The notes under the pieces: model-generated | Database searches by the model: none | The model's input: the letters and a program-made list of their open reading frames with translations, nothing else | What the model was told of the DNA's origin: nothing | Translations under genes and position numbers: made by a program | Shown: piece by piece, positions 7,920 to 15,740 of the stretch | How positions within the stretch are numbered: position 1 is the stretch's first letter | How the letters are laid out: the number at the start of each line of letters is the position of its first letter | Source of the DNA: Sulfitobacter undariae | GTDB lineage: Bacteria > Pseudomonadota > Alphaproteobacteria > Rhodobacterales > Rhodobacteraceae | DNA length: 64,000 nt | Direction: 5' to 3' | Assembly: GCF_014196805.1 (NCBI RefSeq) | Contig: NZ_JACIEI010000003.1 | Location: 62,001 to 126,000 of the forward strand

Positions 7920-7994
7920 TGGAGCGGGCGAGGCGATTCGAACGCCCGACCCTAACCTTGGCAAGGTTATGCTCTACCCCTGAGCTACGCCCGC
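7920..7994 (-). tRNA. tRNA-Gly (GCC), copy 1
   Basis: Minus strand: acceptor GCGGGCG pairs with CGCCCGC, discriminator T and encoded CCA. The anticodon arm TAACC-TTGCCAA-GGTTA has GCC, the D-arm is GTAGCTCAGGGGTAGAGC and the T-arm TCGGGCGTTCGAATCGCC (sic, standard TTCGAAT). 75 nt. Identical in sequence to the copy at 9958-10032. Confidence 0.95.
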
Positions 7995-8483
7995 ATCTAG
8001 TTAGTTCGGGTGATTTAGCCTTTGCTCGTGGTGGCTGCAAGTGGTTTTTCAGAAAAATTGCGTGTCTCTCAAGCAAATATTTAAAGCGCGATGCGGAACG
8101 TCGCACATCTTTGCCTATACGCCACGCAGATTTCTGAAACTGCGCGGCTTTTGCGTTAGGCAATTAGGGGCCAACGTTTGGTATGTTCGACACAGACGCC
8201 TGAAAATGGCTCCTGCACCGGACCTCAAACCTTCAACAACCACTTGGGTTTTGAACGGGGCTTTGGGAGCGTTAATCGAGCTGGTTTGCGGCTGCTCTAC
8301 AAGCGAGCGTTTTTGGGATGCTCCGGCGGCTGGCAATTAGTTATGAAACCGTTGCGTAAATAAGCTCAGAATACTTGGGGCCAATCAAGGCGGATATCCG
8401 GTTTTACCAAAGCGGGATCAGTGGCGACGCCAACAGGACCACCCAACCGGCCATGGCAGGCATACCACGGCCCAACGCCCCGA
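7995..8483. other. Spacer without a supported gene
   Basis: About 490 bp between tRNA-Gly copy 1 and the acyltransferase. Several short open frames exist on both strands (for example 8178-8363 plus) but none has a ribosome-binding site, family motif or convincing composition. Together with 9480-9957 this looks like relic sequence surrounding an acquired gene. Confidence 0.5.
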
Positions 8484-9479
8484 CTACCTTTCTGAATGTC
8501 TAAATAACAAAAAGCGGGACTGTGCGTTGATCCAGCGTCGTGCAGGGACTTCTATTAGGTGATAACTGACCGAAGAGGCTGCAAGCAAGGCGACACTTAT
8601 AACAGACCAGTGCGGTGTCGGGATCCCGAGTTTTGGAAGATAGTCAAAAAACACCGCAAGCAAAAAAATGTGAATCATGTAAGTCGAATAAGAAATCTCC
8701 CCGAGATACACGGCCAGTTTGCTATTGGTGAAAAACTTCCAATTTGAAAGCCGCGCGCCTGAAACAATAAGCAGAGCGAACGGAGCAAGAATGGCATAGC
8801 CTGCGTTCTGCATCGAGCCGATCCAAGCCAGAAGTACAATGCCGACAATACCTCCCGCCACGGCCAACGGCTCCGAAATATAAGGTGCCAGTCGTCGCAA
8901 TAGCATCCCAAGCAGGAAGAGCGGCACGATCCGAACAACGCCATAATCCCAAGTCATGTGTAGGAAGGCCGTTTTGCCGAGTGATACAGAAAGGATGTGA
9001 GCAGCCAGAAAGCTAGCAACACAGGCAGCGGCAATGATCCATGTCTGTCTGAACGGTATCAGCGCAAAGAGCAGATAAGCAAACATATCTGCCGAAAGGG
9101 TCCAGCTCGGGCCGTTTAGTACAAGCCCGTCCGTCGTATTGGCGCCGTGCAGCAGAAGAACTGATTGCCAGACACCTTCGACCGGGTTGCTTCCAATGAC
9201 TGCCAAAGCGATGAATAGAGCTGTCATTACCGCATGTAACGGAAATATGCGGGCAAACCGCTTCAATAGAAATTGCCACCGCGAGAAGTCGCTATCATAG
9301 ACGTGTAAAATCACGAAACCCGACAGTATGAAAAAGAAATCTACGCCACGTGCCCCGTTTGCTATAAAGTCAGAAAACCAACCTTGACCGAAATCGGTTC
9401 GTAATCGAAGGTGAAACAAAAACACCCAGAAAGCGGCGAAAAACCTTAGTGAAGTCAAACTTTTAAGATCATGTAACAT
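8484..9479 (-). CDS. Membrane acyltransferase, acyltransferase-3 family (OafA/NodX-like)
   Basis: About 331 residues of an integral membrane O-acyltransferase. It opens with LKSLTSLRFFAAFWVFLFHLRL, whose His is the conserved catalytic residue, followed by GVDFFFILSGFVI, RIFPLHAV and SWTLSADMFAYLLF, all family motifs. About ten hydrophobic segments follow. The family acetylates surface polysaccharides or lipids. ATG 9479 fits the family start; an earlier ATG at 9536 adds 19 residues and is followed by a run of eight G, and neither has a good ribosome-binding site. It lies alone between two tRNA-Gly copies and looks less GC-rich in parts than its neighbours, consistent with acquisition. Confidence 0.85.
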   Translation of the reverse strand: MLHDLKSLTSLRFFAAFWVFLFHLRLRTDFGQGWFSDFIANGARGVDFFFILSGFVILHVYDSDFSRWQFLLKRFARIFPLHAVMTALFIALAVIGSNPVEGVWQSVLLLHGANTTDGLVLNGPSWTLSADMFAYLLFALIPFRQTWIIAAACVASFLAAHILSVSLGKTAFLHMTWDYGVVRIVPLFLLGMLLRRLAPYISEPLAVAGGIVGIVLLAWIGSMQNAGYAILAPFALLIVSGARLSNWKFFTNSKLAVYLGEISYSTYMIHIFLLAVFFDYLPKLGIPTPHWSVISVALLAASSVSYHLIEVPARRWINAQSRFLLFRHSER

Positions 9480-9607
9480 ATGCAAATAAATACTTCTGAG
9501 CTGGAGTGAATAGTTGTTGGATAATGCCCCCCCCATTTTTAACGGGGCGCATCCGTAGAATTTACGAAGACATTTTCAGTTTTGTGGGGGCGTGATGCAG
9601 GCGATGA

Positions 9608-9872
9608 TCATGTTTGGTCAATTATTGTTATATGTTCATAGCCATAGAGGGCTTTGCGGTTTTGGAGGATATCGAGAGTTTCAGGGTTTTGAGCCGCTAA
9701 AAACTTTGCTCCAATACCCATTTTGACGATCTACCGGTCTCTGATCTATTAAACGTAAGGATTGTAGCAGACCTTCGCAGCCCTTCAAAAACCACTCTGT
9801 GTGGAGCGGTTTTTGAATACCATTTTCTATCTGAATGATTATTTGGGGCAGGTTACAACGTATTGCTCTAAG
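9608..9872 (-). pseudogene. Decayed gene fragment, frameshifted
   Basis: Two overlapping minus-strand frames together read like a broken protein. The first (9872 to 9681) gives RAIRCNLPQIIIQIEN ... FLKGCEGLLQSLRLIDQRP ... QNGYWSKVF. The second, ending TGA 9608-9610, gives AAQNPETLDILQNRKALYGY ... HITIIDQT. One frameshift near 9690-9720 would join them. No start or ribosome-binding site is seen and I do not recognise the family. It lies between the acyltransferase and tRNA-Gly copy 2. The rest of 9480-9957 holds nothing else recognisable. Confidence 0.3.
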
Positions 9873-9893
9873 TCATGTGACGTCTGACACCCT

Positions 9894-9925
9894 AAAACGA
9901 CGAAAGGCCACCCGAAGGTGACCTT
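9894..9925 (-). terminator. Terminator of tRNA-Gly copy 2
   Basis: Minus strand AAGGTCACC / GGTGGCCTT stem followed by TCGTCGTTTT. Homologous to 7855-7885 with several paired substitutions that keep the stem. Confidence 0.7.
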
Positions 9926-9957
9926 GCCGTAGTCCTGTGGGGTTCAAGACTTCTAAC

Positions 9958-10032
9958 TGGAGCGGGCGAGGCGATTCGAACGCCCGACCCTAACCTTGGC
10001 AAGGTTATGCTCTACCCCTGAGCTACGCCCGC
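9958..10032 (-). tRNA. tRNA-Gly (GCC), copy 2
   Basis: Same 75-nt tRNA as copy 1: acceptor GCGGGCG/CGCCCGC, GCC anticodon and encoded CCA (9960-9958). The bases 5' of the tRNA (ATCTAGTTAGT) and the 3' terminator are also shared with copy 1, so the whole transcription unit is duplicated. Confidence 0.95.
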
Positions 10033-10159
10033 ATCTAGTTAGTAGAGGGCGTTTAGCCCGACCTGCGTCGGGCCGCAACACATTTTTCGACCTTTGGCAG
10101 AAAAAGTGTTACATCCTGCCATTAATCCCCCCGCAGTCTAAAACCCGCAGGGGGGCGAC

Positions 10160-13100
10160 TTACTCCAATTCAACCAGCAGGTCTTTGGCATCAATCTGCC
10201 CACCAGGGCCGACATGCACGGCTTTGACAATCGCATCACGTTCCGCATGTAACCCTGTTTCCATCTTCATCGCTTCGATGGTGAGCAACAGATCGCCTTC
10301 TTTGACCGCTTGGCCAACAACAGCACCCACGCTGGCCACTACGCCTGGCATCGGGGCACCAATGTGATTGGGGTTGCCTGTTTCTGCTTTGGGACGCTGC
10401 GCTGTGGTGGCTTTGACCAGACGGTTTGGCACGCGGATCACACGCGGTTGGCCGTTTAATTCAAAGAAAACCTTAACCTCACCGTCTTCATTGGTGTCGC
10501 CGATAGCTTGCAACCGGATTTCCAGTGTTTTGCCCGGGTCGATTTCTGCGGCGATCTCGTCACTGGCTTCCATCCCGTAGAAGAATGTCGGTGTGGGTAG
10601 GGTGCGCACGGGGCCGTAGATTGCGTGGCGCGCCATATAGTCGAGATAGACTTTGGGATACATCAGATAGCCTGCCAGATCTTCATCGTCGATTTCGATT
10701 CCGTCCAGCTTGCCAGAGAGTTCAGCGCGGATGGCTTCCAGATCAACAGGCTCCAGATGTGCGCCGGGGCGGTCTGTGTTGGGTTTTTCGCCTTTCAGCA
10801 CCTTTTTCAAGATACCATCAGGAAAGCCGCCCGCAGGCTGGCCCAGATTGCCGCGCATCATGTCGACAACAGATTCGGGAAAAGACACATCCGTTGCGGG
10901 GTCTTCGACCTGCGCACGGGTCAGCCCCTGTGATACCATCATCAGTGCCATGTCGCCCACCACTTTGGAGCTTGGCGTGACTTTTACAATGTCACCAAAC
11001 ATCTGGTTCACATCACGGTAGGTCCGCGCCACCTCGGGCCAGCGGTCATCCAGACCAAGGCTGGCCGCTTGTGCCTTGAGGTTGGTGAACTGCCCGCCGG
11101 GCATTTCGTGCAGATAAACCTCTGAGGAGGGCGCCTGCATGCCTGTCTCGAAGGCGGCGTATTGGTGGCGGACTTCTTCCCAGTAATCAGAGATTTCACG
11201 CACGGCGGTCATATCCAAACCTGTGTCGCGGTCGGTGTGGCGTAGGGATTCAACCACGGAACCCAGCGTCGCCTGTGATGTATTTCCTGAAAACGCATCC
11301 ATGGCGCAATCCACTGCATCCACGCCTGCTTCGGCTGCGGCAAGGATGGTCGCGCAGGCAATGCCTGCCGTGTCATGGGTATGGAAATGGATCGGCAGGC
11401 CGACCTCGGATTTCAACGCGCTTACCAATTGGCGGGCTTGCGCGGGTTTGAGCAATCCCGCCATATCCTTGAGACCCAGCACATGTGCGCCCGCAGCCTT
11501 CAATTCCTTGCCCATAGCAACGTAATATTTGAGGTCATATTTCGCACGGTCTGGATCAAATATATCGCCTGTATAACAGATAGTGCCTTCACAGACCTTG
11601 CCTGCGTCGATCACAGCGTCCATCGCCACGCGCATGTTTTCCACCCAGTTGAGGCTGTCAAACACGCGGAACACATCCACACCGGAGCTGGCGGCGGTTT
11701 TCACGAAATGCTGTACGACGTTGTCGGGATAGTTGGTATAGCCGACCCCGTTTGAAGCGCGCAGCAGCATTTGTGTCATGATGTTTGGCATCTTTTCACG
11801 GATGTCGCGCAGGCGCTGCCATGGGCATTCTTGCAAAAAGCGATACGCCACATCAAAGGTCGCACCGCCCCAACATTCAACCGAAAACAGCGAAGGCAGG
11901 TTGGCGGCATATGCCGGAGCGACTTTGATCATGTCATGGCTGCGCATTCGTGTGGCTAATAGGGATTGATGCCCGTCGCGCATGGTTGTGTCTGTAATCA
12001 GCAACTGACGCTGCTGGCCCATCCAGTCGGCCACGGCTTGCGGGCCTTTTTGCTCCAGCAGGTTGCGTGTGCCCATCATCGGCTCGGCGCGGCTAACGGG
12101 CGGCAAAGGCGCACGGTGGGCAGCGGCGGGCAGGGGTTTGTCCTTGGTTTCGGGGTGACCGTTGACGGTGATGTCGGCGATATAGGTCAGTACTTTGGTG
12201 CCACGGTCCTGACGGGCCTTAAAGTTAAACAGATCAGGCGTCTCGTCGATGAATTTGGTGTGATAGGTGTTGTTCAAGAATGTCGGGTGCTTGAGAAGGT
12301 TTTCGACAAAGGCGATGTTGGTGGACACCCCGCGAATACGGAATTCGCGCAGGGCGCGGTCCATCCGTGCGATGGCCATTTCAGGGGTGGGGGCCTTGGC
12401 GGTGACTTTGGTCAGTAAGCTGTCGTAGTAGCGTGTGATCACACCACCCGCATAGGCCGTGCCACCATCCAGACGGATACCCATGCCCGTGGCCGAACGG
12501 TATGCTGTCAGACGGCCATAGTCGGGGATAAAGTTGTTTTGCGGGTCTTCTGTGGTGATCCGCGTTTGCAGCGCGTGCCCTGTCAGGGTGATATCTTCTT
12601 GGCGTGCCTTGCCAGTGGCCTCGGCAATGGTTTTGCCCTCGGCAATCAGGATTTGCGCACGTACGATGTCGATACCGGTGACTTCTTCGGTCACTGTATG
12701 TTCAACCTGCACACGCGGGTTCACTTCGATGAAATAGAACTCCTCGTTTTCCATATCCATCAGGAATTCAACGGTGCCAGCACATTCATAATTCACATGG
12801 GCACAGATTTTGCGGCCCAATTCACAGACATGGGCGCGTTGCTCTTCCGTCAGATAGGGCGCAGGGGCGCGTTCGACGACTTTCTGGTTGCGGCGCTGGA
12901 CCGAGCAATCGCGCTCATAAAGGTGATAAATCTCGCCATGGGTATCGCCCAGAATTTGCACTTCGACGTGGCGGGCTTTTAGGATCATCTTTTCCAGATA
13001 ACCCTCGCCATTGCCGAATGCGGCTTCCGCCTCGCGGCGGCCCTCACGGACTTTTTCTTCCAGCTCGCCCTCATTATAGATCGGGCGCATCCCACGGCCG

Positions 13101-13600
13101 CCGCCACCCCATGAGGCCTTGAGCATCAATGGATACCCCACCTCGGCGGCCTCTTTCTTGATTGCAGTCATGTCATCGCCCAAGACTTCGGTTGCGGGGA
13201 TCACAGGCACACCCGCCTCAACCGCAACGCGGCGTGCGCTGGCTTTGTCGCCAAGGGCGCGCATGGTTTTTGCTTTGGGGCCGATGAAAGTAATGCCGTT
13301 ATTGGCGCAGGCATCTACAAAATCAGGGTTTTCAGACAGCAGGCCATAGCCGGGGTGAATGGCATCGGCGCCGCAGGCTTTGGCGACGCGGATCATCTCG
13401 TCTATGCTCAGGTACGCGGCGACAGGGCCAAGGTCTTTGCCGATGCGGTAGGCTTCGTCAGCTTTAAATCGGTGCAGGCCCAGTTTGTCTTCTTCAGCAA
13501 AGACCGCAACTGTCGTTTTTCCCATCTCATTTGCGGCACGCATGATGCGGATGGCGATTTCGCCGCGATTGGCGATAAGGATCTTGCTGAATTCGGTCAT
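10160..13600 (-). CDS. pyc: Pyruvate carboxylase
   Basis: Biotin enzyme of 1146 residues making oxaloacetate from pyruvate, bicarbonate and ATP. The biotin carboxylase part comes first (KILIANRGEIAIRIMRAANE; ATP-grasp loop KASWGGGGRGMR about residue 160-180; IEVNPRVQVEHTVTEE). The carboxyltransferase domain follows (LLITDTTMRDGHQSLLATRM; HTHDTAG with metal-binding histidines). The C-terminal biotin carrier domain has EAMKMETG, biotinylated Lys about 1112. Single-chain alpha4 type, full length. ATG 13600 fits the family start (MTEFSKILIANRG) with AAAGG upstream. A palindrome at 13652-13661 lies in its upstream region. Confidence 0.98.
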   Translation of the reverse strand: MTEFSKILIANRGEIAIRIMRAANEMGKTTVAVFAEEDKLGLHRFKADEAYRIGKDLGPVAAYLSIDEMIRVAKACGADAIHPGYGLLSENPDFVDACANNGITFIGPKAKTMRALGDKASARRVAVEAGVPVIPATEVLGDDMTAIKKEAAEVGYPLMLKASWGGGGRGMRPIYNEGELEEKVREGRREAEAAFGNGEGYLEKMILKARHVEVQILGDTHGEIYHLYERDCSVQRRNQKVVERAPAPYLTEEQRAHVCELGRKICAHVNYECAGTVEFLMDMENEEFYFIEVNPRVQVEHTVTEEVTGIDIVRAQILIAEGKTIAEATGKARQEDITLTGHALQTRITTEDPQNNFIPDYGRLTAYRSATGMGIRLDGGTAYAGGVITRYYDSLLTKVTAKAPTPEMAIARMDRALREFRIRGVSTNIAFVENLLKHPTFLNNTYHTKFIDETPDLFNFKARQDRGTKVLTYIADITVNGHPETKDKPLPAAAHRAPLPPVSRAEPMMGTRNLLEQKGPQAVADWMGQQRQLLITDTTMRDGHQSLLATRMRSHDMIKVAPAYAANLPSLFSVECWGGATFDVAYRFLQECPWQRLRDIREKMPNIMTQMLLRASNGVGYTNYPDNVVQHFVKTAASSGVDVFRVFDSLNWVENMRVAMDAVIDAGKVCEGTICYTGDIFDPDRAKYDLKYYVAMGKELKAAGAHVLGLKDMAGLLKPAQARQLVSALKSEVGLPIHFHTHDTAGIACATILAAAEAGVDAVDCAMDAFSGNTSQATLGSVVESLRHTDRDTGLDMTAVREISDYWEEVRHQYAAFETGMQAPSSEVYLHEMPGGQFTNLKAQAASLGLDDRWPEVARTYRDVNQMFGDIVKVTPSSKVVGDMALMMVSQGLTRAQVEDPATDVSFPESVVDMMRGNLGQPAGGFPDGILKKVLKGEKPNTDRPGAHLEPVDLEAIRAELSGKLDGIEIDDEDLAGYLMYPKVYLDYMARHAIYGPVRTLPTPTFFYGMEASDEIAAEIDPGKTLEIRLQAIGDTNEDGEVKVFFELNGQPRVIRVPNRLVKATTAQRPKAETGNPNHIGAPMPGVVASVGAVVGQAVKEGDLLLTIEAMKMETGLHAERDAIVKAVHVGPGGQIDAKDLLVELE

Positions 13601-13651
13601 TGAAAAGCCTTTGCAGTTGCAGGTCTGTCGCAATTTGTAGTCATAATGAAC

Positions 13652-13661
13652 GTAACGTTAC
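13652..13661. promoter_or_regulatory. Candidate operator upstream of pyc
   Basis: Perfect 10-bp palindrome GTAACGTTAC about 52 bp upstream of the pyc start. A central CG flanked by AA/TT is the usual form of LacI-family operators. The regulator is not in this window; assignment is inference. Confidence 0.35.
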
Positions 13662-13842
13662 AAGGTGCCTCCTGTGATTTGGCCCTCATTGGGTCATTGC
13701 CGCCGAGATGGGGGGCTTGATGGCGGTTTAGCGATGTCCCCGATTGGCCACACTCTGACCCCACGTTGGTGTGGCGCTTGCCTCACCGCGTTGGTTGGGT
13801 AAAACAGCGTGATAGATTATGGCGCGTGCGGAGATTAGTAAT

Positions 13843-14394
13843 ATGAATCCTATGGTTAAGCTCTCGGTAGCGGGGGTGGGAGCGGCGATGCTGCTGGGGT
13901 GTTCCCAGACGCCGGATGCACAGCCGCTCGCACTGGTGCAAGGTGATCCTTTGGATATCCGCGAAGTCTTGGTTGAGCATGAAGGCCAGAAAGCCTGTGT
14001 TGGGTATGACGCGGAAACCAACAGCTGCGCGTCGCTTGTGACTATGGCGGTGGAAGAAGACACCGTCAGGGCCCATAAAACGGTTGCGCTTTTATTGGCG
14101 GGTAACGGGGGTACGCAATACATAGATACTGTCACACGCAGCACGTTGCGCGGTGGGCAGGCATGTACGCAGGCGCAAGACATTACTGTTCTAGGCCGCG
14201 ATGAAATGTCTGCTTTTGAGTTGGGAGAGGCACGGAGTGTCATCGAAGAGCATGGCGGCAGCATTTGCTCTCGCTTGTACCGCTCTGGGGAGGGATATGT
14301 TTTTGCCTCAACGGGTGCAGATGGCTCTGCTGTTGCCTACGGTGAGCAGCGCTTCAGGTTTGTTTCTGGCGATGCTAATTTGAGAGCCAGATAA
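13843..14394 (+). CDS. Hypothetical lipoprotein
   Basis: 183 residues starting MNPMVKLSVAGVGAAMLLGC, a type II signal peptide with lipobox MLLGC (Cys20), so probably membrane-anchored in the periplasm. The mature protein has four further cysteines (KACVGYD, NSCASL, QACTQAQ, SICSRLY), suggesting two disulfides. No family recognised. ATG 13843 has GGAG upstream; ATGs at 13819 and 13852 are alternatives. Convergent with the downstream flavoenzyme gene. Confidence 0.75.
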   Translation: MNPMVKLSVAGVGAAMLLGCSQTPDAQPLALVQGDPLDIREVLVEHEGQKACVGYDAETNSCASLVTMAVEEDTVRAHKTVALLLAGNGGTQYIDTVTRSTLRGGQACTQAQDITVLGRDEMSAFELGEARSVIEEHGGSICSRLYRSGEGYVFASTGADGSAVAYGEQRFRFVSGDANLRAR

Positions 14395-14428
14395 GAGGCG
14401 GGTGGGAAGCCGGCCCAAACCGAGCTGT

Positions 14429-15574
14429 CTAAATCCGGCTTAGGCTTATCGTTTTTGGTAAGCTTGAGAGGTTTTGTGCCCCGATCTGGCCCATGTTTGA
14501 TGCGATATCTTTTGCAAGGATGTCGATCAGGTGGTCAATCCCCTTTGGTCCAAGTGCTGCCAACGCAAAGTGGAATGCACGTCCCAGCATTACAAAATCG
14601 GCCCCCAAAGCCAAAGCACGTAAAATATCCAAACCGCCCTCGATACCGCTGTCAAAGATCAACGGCAGTTTGGTTGCGGCACGCACATCGGGGAGCGCTT
14701 CGATCGCGGCTGGAGCGGCGTCAAACTGACGGCCTGCGTGGTTTGAAATCCAAATCGCATCAACACCCATACCTTCCAGCTTTGTGGCGTCTTGCGGCCG
14801 CAAGATACCTTTGACCAATAGGTCCCCGTCCCACTCGTCGCGCAGCCAGTTGACATAATCCCAATCGGGCGAGGTGCGCAGCAGATAGCCCACATGAGCC
14901 GTCGGAGAGAGGCCATTGGTGGCGGCATTTGCGTATTTATCCAGACCGCGCATGTGCGGCATTCCGCGTTTGGCCATACCTGCCGCCCATGCAGGGCGCA
15001 TTGCCACTTGCGCCAGTAAACGTGGCGTCAAGCGGGGCGGGTTGGTGAGGCCAGAGCGGACTTGCCGCTCGCGGCGGCTGGCAACAGGGACATCTACCGT
15101 CAGGATCAGGGTCTTGAAACCAGCGGTTTTGGCGCGGGCTAACATATCGCGGCGAATCTCGGCGTCGCGGGGGGGGTACATTTGAAACCACGCGTGTTGG
15201 CCCAAATGCGGCGCTATGTCTTCGGGGCTTTGGGTGGCGACGGTGGATATGGAATAGGGGATGGAATGACGGGCGCCGGCACGGGCCAGATGGCCCTCTG
15301 CATCGGGCCACATCAGGCCTGACATGCCTAAGGGGGCGATGCCAAACGGCAAAGGGAAGTTTTGGCCCAGAAATTTTGTTGATAAATCAGGCGTATATTC
15401 ACCATGAAGAATCGAAGGCATCATGCCAACCTGATCCAAAGCTGACCGATTTCGGGCTTTGGTCGCCTCGGTTCCGGTGCCGCTGTCGAGGTACTCCCAA
15501 ACGAATTTTGGAATTCTCTTTTGCGCACGTGACTTGAGATCGGAAATGGCGGGGAATTTTGCGTGAAGGTCCAT
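14429..15574 (-). CDS. lldD: FMN-dependent alpha-hydroxy-acid dehydrogenase (L-lactate dehydrogenase-like)
   Basis: 381-residue (beta/alpha)8 FMN enzyme of the L-lactate dehydrogenase/glycolate oxidase family. FMN-binding and active-site features are PFGIAPLGMSGLMWPDAEG, WFQMYPPRD, LTVDVPVASRRERQVRSG, the catalytic-His motif WISNHAGRQFD, and IFDSGIEGGLDILRALALGADFVMLGR. It oxidises L-lactate or a related 2-hydroxy acid and passes electrons to quinone or oxygen; exact substrate cannot be told. ATG 15574 (MDLHAKFPAISDLKSRAQ) fits the family start; the frame extends 29 codons upstream to 15661 without a ribosome-binding site. Confidence 0.85.
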   Translation of the reverse strand: MDLHAKFPAISDLKSRAQKRIPKFVWEYLDSGTGTEATKARNRSALDQVGMMPSILHGEYTPDLSTKFLGQNFPLPFGIAPLGMSGLMWPDAEGHLARAGARHSIPYSISTVATQSPEDIAPHLGQHAWFQMYPPRDAEIRRDMLARAKTAGFKTLILTVDVPVASRRERQVRSGLTNPPRLTPRLLAQVAMRPAWAAGMAKRGMPHMRGLDKYANAATNGLSPTAHVGYLLRTSPDWDYVNWLRDEWDGDLLVKGILRPQDATKLEGMGVDAIWISNHAGRQFDAAPAAIEALPDVRAATKLPLIFDSGIEGGLDILRALALGADFVMLGRAFHFALAALGPKGIDHLIDILAKDIASNMGQIGAQNLSSLPKTISLSRI

Positions 15575-15740
15575 AGGCTTATATGCGCCCAAGCCGATGG
15601 GCTTGTCTACTGAAAGTGTTTTGAAGTAGCGATTCAAACGAAGGTTGGGTTTGGTCCGCATGGTGTTAACGGTGAAATGACGTGGGGAACATCACAAGAA
15701 CATGGTTTTCCTTGCGATAGGAAGAGGGTAGTGTGGGGGA

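Noticed and set aside
8041..8363. Plus-strand frames in the spacer after tRNA-Gly copy 1
   Set aside because: No ribosome-binding site, no recognisable domain, and the two overlapping frames disagree; at best relics.
15574..15661. Longer N-terminus for the lactate dehydrogenase-like protein
   Set aside because: The 29 extra residues lack family similarity and a ribosome-binding site; the family starts at MDLHAKFP.
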